Of a stretch of 32,640 nucleotides of DNA, positions 9,938 to 19,316 are shown in pieces. A model generated the notes under the pieces. It was not told where the DNA came from. It made no database searches and saw only the letters and a list, made by a program, of their open reading frames with translations. Source of the DNA: Desulfovibrio sp. (GTDB lineage: Bacteria; Desulfobacterota; Desulfovibrionia; Desulfovibrionales; Desulfovibrionaceae); the NCBI GenBank assembly GCA_031275465.1, contig JAISOT010000092.1, forward strand, positions 1 through 32,640, read 5' to 3'. Every line of letters begins with the position of its first letter. The first letter of the stretch is position 1. Position numbers and translations under genes: made by a program.

Positions 9938-11080
9938 TCAGTGTATCAGCATGGCGTCGCCATAGGAAAAGAAACGATAGCCACTTTTTACGGCTTCCTC
10001 ATAGGCCGCCAGAACGCGCTTGCGTCCGGCAAAGGCGGAAACCAGCATGAGCAGCGAGGACCGCGGCAGATGAAAATTGGTCAGCAGGGCGTCCACAACG
10101 CGGAATTCGCGGCCGGGATGGAGAAAAATGTCCGTCATGCCGGCGTAGGGCCGCGCCTTTCCGCAGAGATCCGCCACGCCTTCAAGCGCGCGCGCGCTTG
10201 TGGTTCCTATGGCCAGTACCGGACGTCCTTCGGCTTTGGCCCGGGATACGGCATGCGCCGCCTTTTCCGGAATTTCCAGATATTCGCGGTGAAGCCTGTG
10301 GCCGCGAATGTCCTCGCTGCGCACGGGGCTGAATGTGCCGTAGCCCACATAGAGCGTTATTTCAACCCATTCAAAATCAGCCGCGAGTCTTTCACGCATC
10401 GCGGGGGTAAAATGCAGCCCGGCCGTGGGGGCCGCCACAGCCCCGGTTTTGTCGCGGGCGGCATAGACGGTCTGATAGCGCTCGGCGTCTTCTTCGCCGT
10501 CAGGCCGTTTGATGTAAGGCGGCAGAGGGATGCGCCCGGCCGCCGCGAAAGAGCCCGCCAAATCGTCCCGCCAGCCGAGGAGCGCCCGCCACGCCCCGAA
10601 GGATGCCGGCTCAAGGGCGGTGACGCTCAGACCGGCGCCGAAATGCAGGGTTTCGCCTTCGCGTATCCGCCCGCCGGCGCGTATGAGGCCGCTGACTTCG
10701 GCGTAGCGGGCCTTGTCCGCGGCCTTGCGGGAAGCGTCCCGGCGGGCGCGCTCCAGCACCAGCGGCAGCGGCGTCAGCAGCAAAAATTCCGCCTTGCCCC
10801 CGGTGTGGCGTTCGCCCATGAGGCGCGCCGGCAGAACGCGCGCGTTGTTGGCGACCAGCAGGGCGTTTTTGGGCAGACAGTCCGGCAACTCCTCAAAACG
10901 TCTGTGCTTGGGGCTGAATTCGCCCCTGCGGGGCATGACCAGCAGTCGCGAGGAGCCTCTGTTTTCCGGCGGAAATTGGGCTATCCGCTCCGGGGGCAGC
11001 TCAAAGCGATAACTCGCGAGAGAGAAATCCGCCTCGTCCGCGTCATTGCGGATTTGTCGCTGTCGCGCGTCTGAGTTCAT
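9938..11080 (-). CDS. queA: S-adenosylmethionine:tRNA ribosyltransferase-isomerase
   Basis: FSLASYRFELPPERIAQFPPENRGSSRLLVM...PTAGLHFTPAMRERL...VGYGTFSPVR...IGTTSARALEG...FLHPGREFRVVDALLTNFHLPRSSLLMLVSAFAG. Confidence 0.96.
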   Translation of the reverse strand: MNSDARQRQIRNDADEADFSLASYRFELPPERIAQFPPENRGSSRLLVMPRRGEFSPKHRRFEELPDCLPKNALLVANNARVLPARLMGERHTGGKAEFLLLTPLPLVLERARRDASRKAADKARYAEVSGLIRAGGRIREGETLHFGAGLSVTALEPASFGAWRALLGWRDDLAGSFAAAGRIPLPPYIKRPDGEEDAERYQTVYAARDKTGAVAAPTAGLHFTPAMRERLAADFEWVEITLYVGYGTFSPVRSEDIRGHRLHREYLEIPEKAAHAVSRAKAEGRPVLAIGTTSARALEGVADLCGKARPYAGMTDIFLHPGREFRVVDALLTNFHLPRSSLLMLVSAFAGRKRVLAAYEEAVKSGYRFFSYGDAMLIH

Positions 11081-12007
11081 TTATGCGAGTCCGAGATCCC
11101 TCAGCAGATTGTCCACCGCCATGGTTCCCATGGTTTCCGTCGCGCCGTTGGTGGACGCGGCGCAGTGCGAACCCAGCACCACGTTGTCCAGGTTGTACCA
11201 GCCCTGGTCCGGAGGGGGCTCCTTTGCAAAAACGTCAAGGCCAGCCCCGTATATGCGGCCTTCCCGCAGTGCGGCCAAAAGAGCGGCTTCGTCGATGAGC
11301 CCGCCGCGCGCGGTATTGACGAGAACGGCGGTGGTTTTCATCATGGCGAGACGTCGGCTGTTGATGAGATTGCGTGTCGCGTCGTCGAGCGGCGTATGCA
11401 GCGTGATGAAATCCGCCTCGCGGCAGATGGCGTCCACGTCGGCGCTCTCCGCGCCGAGCTCGGCGGCCGCCTGAGCGTCGAAAACAGGGTCGTGGACGAG
11501 CACGCGCATGGAAAAGCCCCGGGCGCGTTCGGCAACGCACTTTCCCACAGCGCCGAAACCGATAATCCCAAGGATTTTTCCATACATATCAATGCCGGTG
11601 ATTTTGCGCCAGTCCTTTTCCCGGCATCGGCGGTCCATGAGCGTCGTCTTGCGGGCGACGGCCAGCATGAGGCCGAAGGCGTAATCGGCCACGGCGTTGC
11701 TGTTGGCTCCGACAGTGCGTGATACCGCGATGCCGCGCGTTTTGCAGACGGCGAGATCCACATTGTCCAGGCCCACGCCGTATCTGGCGACGGCGCGCAA
11801 AAGCGGAGCGGCGGCCAGCACTTCGGCGTTCAGCGGGTCAACGCCCAGTATTATCCCTTCACAATCGGCGATTTTTTCCTTCATCCGCGCGGCGGATAAA
11901 ATACCGCCCGTGTCGTTGCGGACAACCTGCAGACCGGCCGCGCCCAGACGCTCGAAAAGCGCGGGATTTGTTGTGCCGAACGAGCGCGGCGTTACCAGAA
12001 TTTTCAC
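11081..12007 (-). CDS. D-isomer-specific 2-hydroxyacid / phosphoglycerate dehydrogenase family protein
   Basis: VARYGVGLDNVDLAVCKTRGIAVSRTVGANSNAVADYAFGLML...GIIGFGAVGKCVAERARGF...VLVNTARGGLIDEAALLAAL. Confidence 0.9.
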   Translation of the reverse strand: MKILVTPRSFGTTNPALFERLGAAGLQVVRNDTGGILSAARMKEKIADCEGIILGVDPLNAEVLAAAPLLRAVARYGVGLDNVDLAVCKTRGIAVSRTVGANSNAVADYAFGLMLAVARKTTLMDRRCREKDWRKITGIDMYGKILGIIGFGAVGKCVAERARGFSMRVLVHDPVFDAQAAAELGAESADVDAICREADFITLHTPLDDATRNLINSRRLAMMKTTAVLVNTARGGLIDEAALLAALREGRIYGAGLDVFAKEPPPDQGWYNLDNVVLGSHCAASTNGATETMGTMAVDNLLRDLGLA

Positions 12008-12045
12008 GTCTTTTCATCCTTCAAAGCATTTCGTATTTCAGACGC

Positions 12046-12148
12046 TCCCTTCGGCGTTTAACGGCGAAGGGACCTTCGCCGACGCCTACGGGGCGCACAG
12101 CGCTTCACTGCGTTACGCGCTGTGGAGCGTTCAAAAGCAAAACGCTCC
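12046..12148. repeat. Cluster of inverted repeats/hairpins upstream of the GAK-like operon
   Basis: tcccttcg 12046-12053/cgaaggga 12065-12072, competing with cggcgaagg 12062-12070/ccttcgccg 12073-12081; cacagcgc 12096-12103/gcgctgtg 12117-12124; ggagcgtt 12124-12131/aacgctcc 12141-12148. Confidence 0.7.
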
Positions 12149-12382
12149 AGTCATTGGTGACGGCCTTATGTACCATAGTTCCGTATTTTTTGCCAGCTTC
12201 CCTGCCGGCGCTGAAAAGTCGCCATAACAAGCTGATATTAAAAAGAATCGTAAGAATAATACCCTCCGCGCGCAAATGTCACAGAACTGACATTGTCCTG
12301 TCAAAAACGCCGGGTACACAAAACGGAAATGCGGTCGGCGGAAGTCTTCCGGCATCAACCCGCAACTAAACGGAGAATGACA

Positions 12383-12802
12383 ATGGAAAAGAAAAAAATC
12401 TCCACAGAGCAGAGGATGGAGTACAGCGCCGCTGTTTCTTATCTTGAAAATCTGCTTGAAGCGTTCAGGACCGGATGTATTGAAGTGCGCAAAAAGGGGA
12501 GCCGGATTGTCCTTGTTCCGTCGTCAGATATAACTGTGGAAATTGAAGCGAAGCAAAAACCTGAAAAGGAATCATTTTCCATCGGGATTTCATGGACTCC
12601 CTGCGCGGCATGCAAGGATGGGGAAGAGCAGATCCGCATCAAGGCGTTCATTGCCGGGCAAGACGAAAAGGACGGGAAGGCCGCGACGGATTCCTCCCCC
12701 GTTGCGGGACGGGCGGCCGATGCGGCAAGTCCGGTTGCGCCCGCCGGAGAAAAAAAGCTGCCGGACGAAATGAAATCCGCCGACGTGAAAAACAAGAAAT
12801 AA
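12383..12802 (+). CDS. Amphi-Trp domain-like protein with Ala/Pro/Lys-rich tail
   Basis: MEKKKISTEQRMEYSAAVSYLENLLEAFRTGCIEVRKKGSRIVLVPSSDITVEIEAKQKPEKESFSIGISW; RBS ggag 7 nt upstream of ATG 12383. Confidence 0.7.
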   Translation: MEKKKISTEQRMEYSAAVSYLENLLEAFRTGCIEVRKKGSRIVLVPSSDITVEIEAKQKPEKESFSIGISWTPCAACKDGEEQIRIKAFIAGQDEKDGKAATDSSPVAGRAADAASPVAPAGEKKLPDEMKSADVKNKK

Positions 12803-12847
12803 CGGCGCGTGGTCCGGCATTTCCTTCCTGCTGACGGAACAGACGCC

Positions 12848-14038
12848 ATGCTGGAACTGTGCGGAATATCGGCAAACAATCCTCTTTCCGAAGGACGCGG
12901 CCTGTTCGTGCCTCCCGAATCAATCGACCGCGAACCCGCCGCGGAAGACGTGGCGGACTTTCAGGCGATCGTCGGCACTGAACTGACCGCTGAACAGGAA
13001 GATCGGATACGGATTCCCGATGTCGTCCATCCGGAGCAGCGGCATATCCTGGCCGTGCACTGGCACCCGGAGTTCATCCCGGTTCCGCTTGTCCGGGAGC
13101 GCATGGGCGCCATGTTTCCGGCCGTGGAGGAGGAATTGTGCATTCCCACCCAGCACAACGAACTGCTTGCGCTCAACGGCTTTTCGGGGGTGGAAGTGGA
13201 CTGTTTTTCCAGTGAGTTTAACCAGAAAATACAACTTCTTGCCCACTTTCAGGCGGACAGGGTCGCGCAGGCGGCCACCTTCCGGGCCATGCTGGACCAC
13301 ACCAGGAACTACCGCCGCGCGCAGCTGGGCTTTCTGCTGGATGCCCTTGGGGCAGAGCGGAACGGCAGCGGAGAGATCGCGCGGCGGGCGGCCGGTCTGA
13401 GCGGCGCGGACGAGAGCGTTGTCGCCTTTGCCGCGGCCATCGCCCACAAGCTCCGTTCCCTGATCGAACGGCACAGGGGGCAAGTGGCCAGAGGCAGTCT
13501 GAAAAACAAGCTAGTCCGCAACTTTCTCAACCGCAAGCGCGGCGTATACGGCGACACGTTCATCAGCAGGGTGCAGGTGTACGTCAATGAGGTAAAGGTC
13601 GCCGTCAAGGCCGCGTTTTCACCGGAATACTACTATGAGACAAGAGAAATCATTGAGGAAATACGCGGTCTCGGCGGGTGCGTCGTCATTCCGCACCCCG
13701 AACAGTTCTGGCCTGTTCTGCTGGCCGGGTATGACGTGGACGGTTACGAAGTCTGGAATCCCCAATCCCGGCGGTACACTGAATTTCTTATCTCGGTGGT
13801 GGCGGAACAAAACAGGAACCGGCCGAAACATCGCCGGGAGCTTCTCGTCTTTATGGGGGATGATTGCCACATGAGCGAAAAAATCCTCACGCCGGCGGAG
13901 CGGGATCCGCTGAAGGCGGAGCGGGAGGTCGGCCTGCAGCCGGCCTGGGACGATCTGAACATCCGCAGGAAGCTCATGGCGAATCAGGCTTGCCGCGAAC
14001 TCGTCATCCGGCGATACAGGGAACGCCTGTCAGGCTGA
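12848..14038 (+). CDS. PHP-like metal-dependent phosphoesterase/hydrolase
   Basis: ILAVHWHPEF (HxH), VEVDCF, VVIPHPEQF, FMGDDCHMSEK (DxH): pattern of PHP metal ligands. An alternative GTG start at 12809 is possible. Confidence 0.65.
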   Translation: MLELCGISANNPLSEGRGLFVPPESIDREPAAEDVADFQAIVGTELTAEQEDRIRIPDVVHPEQRHILAVHWHPEFIPVPLVRERMGAMFPAVEEELCIPTQHNELLALNGFSGVEVDCFSSEFNQKIQLLAHFQADRVAQAATFRAMLDHTRNYRRAQLGFLLDALGAERNGSGEIARRAAGLSGADESVVAFAAAIAHKLRSLIERHRGQVARGSLKNKLVRNFLNRKRGVYGDTFISRVQVYVNEVKVAVKAAFSPEYYYETREIIEEIRGLGGCVVIPHPEQFWPVLLAGYDVDGYEVWNPQSRRYTEFLISVVAEQNRNRPKHRRELLVFMGDDCHMSEKILTPAERDPLKAEREVGLQPAWDDLNIRRKLMANQACRELVIRRYRERLSG

Positions 14039-14096
14039 AGGCGCGGCCCCGTTGTAACAGGTCAAGGCACATCAACATTCATTACGGAGATAGATC

Positions 14097-14363
14097 ATGG
14101 CTGCTGAAAAGAAATTCATCTTTGAGTCATTGCAAGACATAAAGAGCATATGCTCATTTCTTGACGCCATCACGAATGGGATGAAGACAGGTAAAGTAAT
14201 GCTGTCGTCAGCGGATGAATGTATAGAGATGCATCCAAGCGGGCTTTTGCACATGTCGATAAAAGCGAAAAAGAAAGGGGGCAACAACAAGATAGGCTTC
14301 AAAATACAATGGAAGGAAAGTTCTTCACAAGAGCAGAACATTACGCTGTCCGTGGGGAAATAG
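14097..14363 (+). CDS. Second amphi-Trp domain-like small protein
   Basis: 88 aa, KFIFESLQDIKSICSFLDAITNGMKTGKVMLSSADECIEMHPSGLLHMSIKAKKKGGNNKIGFKIQWKES; same layout as the 12383 ORF, ending in a conserved W. Confidence 0.65.
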   Translation: MAAEKKFIFESLQDIKSICSFLDAITNGMKTGKVMLSSADECIEMHPSGLLHMSIKAKKKGGNNKIGFKIQWKESSSQEQNITLSVGK

Positions 14364-14364
14364 C

Positions 14365-16026
14365 ATGGGGAACATTGACGGGATACGGGAAAATTTTAAA
14401 TTCATTGTATCGGAAACACAGATGCAGGTTCATCGGATATATGATTTTGTAAAACATCCGACGAGTGAGGCATATGAAAAGGCGGTCAATCGTGAATCGT
14501 ATATCAATAACCTGAAAATGATTATTGAAAACAAATGCTACGCCTGCATTCATGCGCACGGCGATATGGACACGCGCAGCCTGAACCGCGTCCGGGCCGT
14601 TCTGTCGATAACCGCCAATCTTGAGCGCATCTGCGACGTGTGCATCAATATCCTTGAGCAGATGGGCTACCTCGCCGAACGCCGTATCCTGCGCGACAGC
14701 GAATATTCCCCCATGTTCCAGGTTATTGAGGAAAGCCTTGATCTGGTGTCCCGGGCACTGGAAGAGTCCAGCTTGCCCAAGGCCCTTCGCATCTGCCGCT
14801 CCGAATACATTCTTGACGCCCTGTACCGCTCGTCTTTTGAACGTCTCACCTCCCTGATCAATTCCAGCCGGGAAGGGGCCGGCAACTGCATTACGGCCAT
14901 TTTCATTTACCGCTATCTTGAGCGCATCGGCGACATGCTGCTCAATGTGGGCGAGGCGATCCTTTTTGCCGTTCTTGGACAACGCATTAAAATAGAACAA
15001 TTTGACTCGTTGCGGCAGACGCTTGAAAATTCCGGCTATACCGGCGCTTTTGAAAATATCAATTTTCAGGCTATCTGGGGTTCGCGTTCCGGCTGCCGCA
15101 TCGGCAAGATCGAAAACGCGGGCGAGGGGCGCATGTCCGAACACGCCTCCCTGTATAAGGAGGGAGCGCCCAAAAAAATTTTGCGCGAAAAGGAAAACCT
15201 TGAAAAATGGGATGCCCTTTTTCCCGGCAGCGTCCCCCGCATTTACGGGTACAATGCAGACGAGGACCGTTCGTCCCTGCTGGTGGAGTTTTTAAGCGGC
15301 TGCGGCTTTGACGATCTCATCATCCTCCGGGATGGGGCAACCGTCGCCAACGCCTTTTTCGTGCTGGAAAAGACCATTCAGCATATATGGGAAAAAACGC
15401 TTGATCCCGGGCCGGTCGCCGTCAACTTCATACAACAGTTGCAGCAGCGCTATGACGAGGTGCGGCAGGTCCACCCGGAATTCGCCCAGCGCTCGCGTCT
15501 TTCCATAGGCAAAGCGCATGTGCCTTCCGTACAAAGCCTTATAGAACAATGCCGCGAATATGAAAAAAACCTTTGTGCTCCATTTTCCGTGCTGATTCAC
15601 GGAGATTTCAACACAAACAACATCATCTATGATCATGAAGAGCAAATTGTGCGGTTTATCGATCTCTACCGGTCAAAGCAGTATGACTATGTTCAGGACG
15701 TCTCCGTGTTTCTTGTTTCCAACTTCCGGCGGCCGATTTTTGACCCGCTGCTGCGTGGCAGACTGAACAGGGGAATCTCGGAATTCCACTCCTGGGCGCT
15801 GCAATTCGCGCGGGAAAAGGAAGACGAAACCATGCAGGCCCGCATGGCCTTTGCCCTGGCGCGGTCGTTTTTTACTTCAATCCGTTTCGAGATGAACCAG
15901 GCCTTTGCCGGCGAACTGTTTATGCGGGCGGCGTTTTTGCTGGAATCCATCAGCGCGCACGGACGGACGGGCGGCCCCTGGCAAACGTTCACCTTTCCCC
16001 CGGACATCCTGTATTACACCGCATAG
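14365..16026 (+). CDS. PhoU-domain / aminoglycoside-phosphotransferase-like kinase fusion
   Basis: N-terminus has two PhoU-type motifs (LERICDVCINILEQM, LERIGDMLLNVGEAI). C-terminus has an APH catalytic loop IHGDFNTNNIIYD and metal-binding segment FIDLYRSKQYDYVQDVSVFLV. Confidence 0.8.
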   Translation: MGNIDGIRENFKFIVSETQMQVHRIYDFVKHPTSEAYEKAVNRESYINNLKMIIENKCYACIHAHGDMDTRSLNRVRAVLSITANLERICDVCINILEQMGYLAERRILRDSEYSPMFQVIEESLDLVSRALEESSLPKALRICRSEYILDALYRSSFERLTSLINSSREGAGNCITAIFIYRYLERIGDMLLNVGEAILFAVLGQRIKIEQFDSLRQTLENSGYTGAFENINFQAIWGSRSGCRIGKIENAGEGRMSEHASLYKEGAPKKILREKENLEKWDALFPGSVPRIYGYNADEDRSSLLVEFLSGCGFDDLIILRDGATVANAFFVLEKTIQHIWEKTLDPGPVAVNFIQQLQQRYDEVRQVHPEFAQRSRLSIGKAHVPSVQSLIEQCREYEKNLCAPFSVLIHGDFNTNNIIYDHEEQIVRFIDLYRSKQYDYVQDVSVFLVSNFRRPIFDPLLRGRLNRGISEFHSWALQFAREKEDETMQARMAFALARSFFTSIRFEMNQAFAGELFMRAAFLLESISAHGRTGGPWQTFTFPPDILYYTA

Positions 16027-16063
16027 TGAAAATCCGCCCTGCGGGCAAAGTGAGGAAAAAACT

Positions 16064-16963
16064 GTGAAGATAGGCGTGATCGGCGTGCCGGGAGGCGAAT
16101 CTTCCGAAAAATTGGCGGATGCCGTGGCGGACGCCACAGGAACGCGCATTCTTGTTTCCATGGACGCCGTGCGGCTTGATCTGCCCTCCGGCCGCTGCTT
16201 TTACAACGGCATGGATATTTCCGCGCTGGACGCCCTGATTGTCAAAAAGATAGGGGCGCGTTATTCTCCGGACCTTCTGGACCGGCTGGAAATGCTCTGT
16301 TTTCTTGCGGACAGGGGCGTGCGCGTGTTTTCGGATCCGCACACCGTTATCCGCATGCTGGACCGTTTGGGCTGCACCCTCAGATTGCAGGCGGCGGGCG
16401 TTCCCATGCCGCCCACCACCATTACGGAAAGCCCGGAACAGGCCTTGCGGGCCATCAGGCGGTATGGCCGGGCGGTTCTCAAACCGCTGTACACGTCAAA
16501 GGCCAGGGGCATGCGGCTTGTCGACAGCCGGAACCCCGGACTGCCCGACCTCATCGCGGACTATGTGAAGGACAATACAGTGATATACGCGCAGAAAGCC
16601 CTGCGACTGGAAAACAATCTTGATCTCGGCGTCGTTTTTCTGGGCCAGGACTATCTGACCACCTATGCCCGGGTAAAAGCGGAAAACGCATGGAACACCA
16701 CCACCGCCAACGGGGGACGCTATGCGCCCTTTACGCCCGATGCGGCGATCCTGGCTGTGGCCCGCAAAGCGCGGGCCGTGTTTGACCTTGCCTTTACCTG
16801 CGTGGACGTGGCGGTAACGGACGACGGCCCGCTGGTCTTTGAAGTTTCGGCCTTCGGGGGCTTCCGGGGCGTGGAAAAGACAACCGATCTCAACCCGGCG
16901 GCCCTGCTGGCGGAGCATCTGCTTGCCCGCATGCGCGAGCCGGCCGCGGGAGGCAAGGCATGA
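16064..16963 (+). CDS. ATP-grasp enzyme (GAK-system type)
   Basis: GTG start behind gagg; KIGVIGVPGGESSEKLADAV...GVPMPPTTITESPEQALRAIRRYGRAVLKPLYTSKARGMRLV...DVAVTDDGPLVFEVSAFGGFRG. Confidence 0.8.
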   Translation: MKIGVIGVPGGESSEKLADAVADATGTRILVSMDAVRLDLPSGRCFYNGMDISALDALIVKKIGARYSPDLLDRLEMLCFLADRGVRVFSDPHTVIRMLDRLGCTLRLQAAGVPMPPTTITESPEQALRAIRRYGRAVLKPLYTSKARGMRLVDSRNPGLPDLIADYVKDNTVIYAQKALRLENNLDLGVVFLGQDYLTTYARVKAENAWNTTTANGGRYAPFTPDAAILAVARKARAVFDLAFTCVDVAVTDDGPLVFEVSAFGGFRGVEKTTDLNPAALLAEHLLARMREPAAGGKA

Positions 16964-18039
16964 CGGCATCGTGTACGGATATTATCCGCTCCGTGCGGAA
17001 AAAATATCCCGCGACGTTCGGGTTGCGGCTGAATTTTGACGGCATTGCGGTCTTTGTCTCCAGCAACGAGCGGGTTCTGCTCAATCTGCTGCGCAATTAT
17101 TTCGGGGAGTTTGTCGTCGGCCCGGAAGGCGGCTTTTCTCCGTCCATCGCCATCAGCGCGCATGAAGGGCCTGTGCCGGACATAGACGGACAGTTTACCG
17201 AAAAGCAGCCCGATCCCGGAAAAACGAAGATCAAGGAAGAGTATCTTGACTGCGGCGACGGAAGGCTGGTTCGCAAGCGTCTCACCGGCATGCTGTTCGC
17301 TTTTTCGGGCGCGGAGCATCTTGCCGTGGGGCCGTGCGCGCGCAACTGCAATCAGGTTGTCAACTTCATCAACAGCCGGCTGATCGCCCGCCACCTCGGC
17401 CGCGGCTGTTACCTGGGGCACGCGGCGGCTGTCGCCCGCCGGGGAAAGGGAATCGCCCTGTGCGGTTTTTCGGGCATGGGCAAATCAACCCTGGCCCTGT
17501 TTCTCATGAACGAAGGATGCGCCTTTGTCAGCAACGACAGGGTGCTGCTCTCCGCCGAAATTCCGGCCCGTTTGTACGGCGTTCCCAAGCATCCGCGCAT
17601 CAATCCGGGCACGGCCCTCAATAACGCCGTCCTGCGGGACATCCTGAATCCCGAGGACAGGGAGCGTTTTTCCGCCTTGCCGCCGGATCGTCTCTGGTCG
17701 CTGGAGCGCAAGTACGACGCCCCTATCGGGCAATGCTACGGGCCCGGCCGCTTTGCGCTGCAAGCGCCTTTCGCGGGGCTGGCGGCGCTCAACTGGCGCC
17801 GGACCGGCGGGGCGATGCGGGTTGCCGAGGTCCACCCCCCCGACCGGCCGGATCTTGTCGGCGCGTTCAGCAAAAACGCGGGATTGTTTTTTGCGCCCGA
17901 CGGGCCGGAAGCCTATGCCCCTCCTTCTCCGGAAGCGTACGCCGCCCGGCTCGCCCAGGCTCCGATGCTGGAAATAACGGGAGGGGTGGACTTTCCGGCG
18001 GCGGCGGGGATCTGCCTTGAGTTTTTTCGCCTCCGATAG
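16960..18039 (+). CDS. HprK-related kinase (HprK-related kinase B type)
   Basis: Walker A ALCGFSGMGKSTLALFLMNEGCAFVSNDRVLL, as in HPr kinase folds; HPRINPGTALNN; ATGA overlap with the ATP-grasp gene. Confidence 0.8.
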   Translation: MTASCTDIIRSVRKKYPATFGLRLNFDGIAVFVSSNERVLLNLLRNYFGEFVVGPEGGFSPSIAISAHEGPVPDIDGQFTEKQPDPGKTKIKEEYLDCGDGRLVRKRLTGMLFAFSGAEHLAVGPCARNCNQVVNFINSRLIARHLGRGCYLGHAAAVARRGKGIALCGFSGMGKSTLALFLMNEGCAFVSNDRVLLSAEIPARLYGVPKHPRINPGTALNNAVLRDILNPEDRERFSALPPDRLWSLERKYDAPIGQCYGPGRFALQAPFAGLAALNWRRTGGAMRVAEVHPPDRPDLVGAFSKNAGLFFAPDGPEAYAPPSPEAYAARLAQAPMLEITGGVDFPAAAGICLEFFRLR

Positions 18040-18053
18040 GCCGGAACACGCCC

Positions 18054-19256
18054 ATGCCGAACGCCCGCGACGTTGTTTCCATTGTTCTGCCCCGGCGCGC
18101 CGTCATTCCCGATGAGGTCAAAATGGAGCGTTTCCGGCGCGCGCCGGAACTGGGGCCGGCCCTGCTGTTTTTTTCAGGCGGCACGGCCATGCGGGATACG
18201 GCGCGGGCGCTGACGGAATATACGCACAACGCCATCCATATCATGACCCCCTTTGATTCCGGCGGCAGCTCGGCGGCCCTGCGCCGTTCGTTCAACATGC
18301 CCGCCGTGGGGGACATCCGCGCCCGCATCATGGCCCTCGCGGATCAGAGCGTGAAAGGCAATCCGGAAATCTACTCCCTGTTTTCCCACCGCCTTGCCGG
18401 GGATCAGCGGCGGGAGGCGCCGCTACGCGAGCTGGCGTCGCTGTGCGCGGGCAGACATCCGCTCATTCGGGCCGTGCCCGACCCCATGCGCAAGATCATC
18501 CGCACCACGCTCATGCAATTCGTGGAGCGCATGCCGGAGGATTTTGTTCTGGCAGGGGCCAGCATTGGCAACCTCGTGCTTGCCGGCGGCTACCTCACGC
18601 AGAGGAGACATCTTGACTCGGTTATTTTTCTCTATTCCAGGCTGGTGGAAGCGCGGGGCATTGTCCGGCCGGTGGCGAACGCCGTCGGCCATCTCGCCGT
18701 GCGGCTCGCCTCCGGCGAGGTCATTGTCGGGCAGCACGCCTTCACCGGCAAGGAAGGGAGACCCGTGTCCTCGCCCATAGAAGAAATATGGATCACCCGC
18801 TCCCTTGACGAGGCGGCGCCAATTACTGTCGGCATCCGTCCGAAACTGCGCGACCTCATCGTCAAGGCGGATCTTGTCTGCTATCCTTTCGGCAGCTTTT
18901 ACTCAAGCCTCATCGCCAACCTGCTGCCCCGGGGGGTGGGCAGGGCCGTGGCGGCGGCTCCCTGCCCCAAGATTTTCATGCCCAATCTGGGAGCGGATCC
19001 CGAACTCGCGGGGCATACCCTGCGCGACCAGACGGAGCGCCTGCTGCGCCATCTGGCGCGCGACGGCGTCCGCGAACGGGACGTGTTGCAGGCGCTTGTC
19101 GTTGACAGCGACGAGAGCGCCTATCCCGGCGGGATACCGTCCGCATGGCTGCGCGCAAGGGGCATCCGCGTTGTGCGGACGTCGCTGGTATCGCCGGAGT
19201 CTTTCCCCCACGCCTGCCCGAGGCTTGTTTGCCGGGCGCTCCTTTCCCTTGTCTGA
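18054..19256 (+). CDS. CofD-like (2-phospho-L-lactate transferase superfamily) protein
   Basis: ALLFFSGGTAMRDTARALTEYTHNAIHIMTPFDSGGSSAALRRSFNMPAVGDIRARIMALAD...GNLVLAGGYL. Confidence 0.85.
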   Translation: MPNARDVVSIVLPRRAVIPDEVKMERFRRAPELGPALLFFSGGTAMRDTARALTEYTHNAIHIMTPFDSGGSSAALRRSFNMPAVGDIRARIMALADQSVKGNPEIYSLFSHRLAGDQRREAPLRELASLCAGRHPLIRAVPDPMRKIIRTTLMQFVERMPEDFVLAGASIGNLVLAGGYLTQRRHLDSVIFLYSRLVEARGIVRPVANAVGHLAVRLASGEVIVGQHAFTGKEGRPVSSPIEEIWITRSLDEAAPITVGIRPKLRDLIVKADLVCYPFGSFYSSLIANLLPRGVGRAVAAAPCPKIFMPNLGADPELAGHTLRDQTERLLRHLARDGVRERDVLQALVVDSDESAYPGGIPSAWLRARGIRVVRTSLVSPESFPHACPRLVCRALLSLV

Positions 19257-19316
19257 CGGCGGATAAGACGGTTGCGGATGGGACCAGGCAAAGCACGGTT
19301 TTACCCCGGCGCGGAG

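Noticed and set aside
8426-11074. Long plus-strand ORFs 8426..9847 and 9887..11074
   Set aside because: Antisense to the OFOR alpha/delta and queA genes; no recognisable protein motifs.
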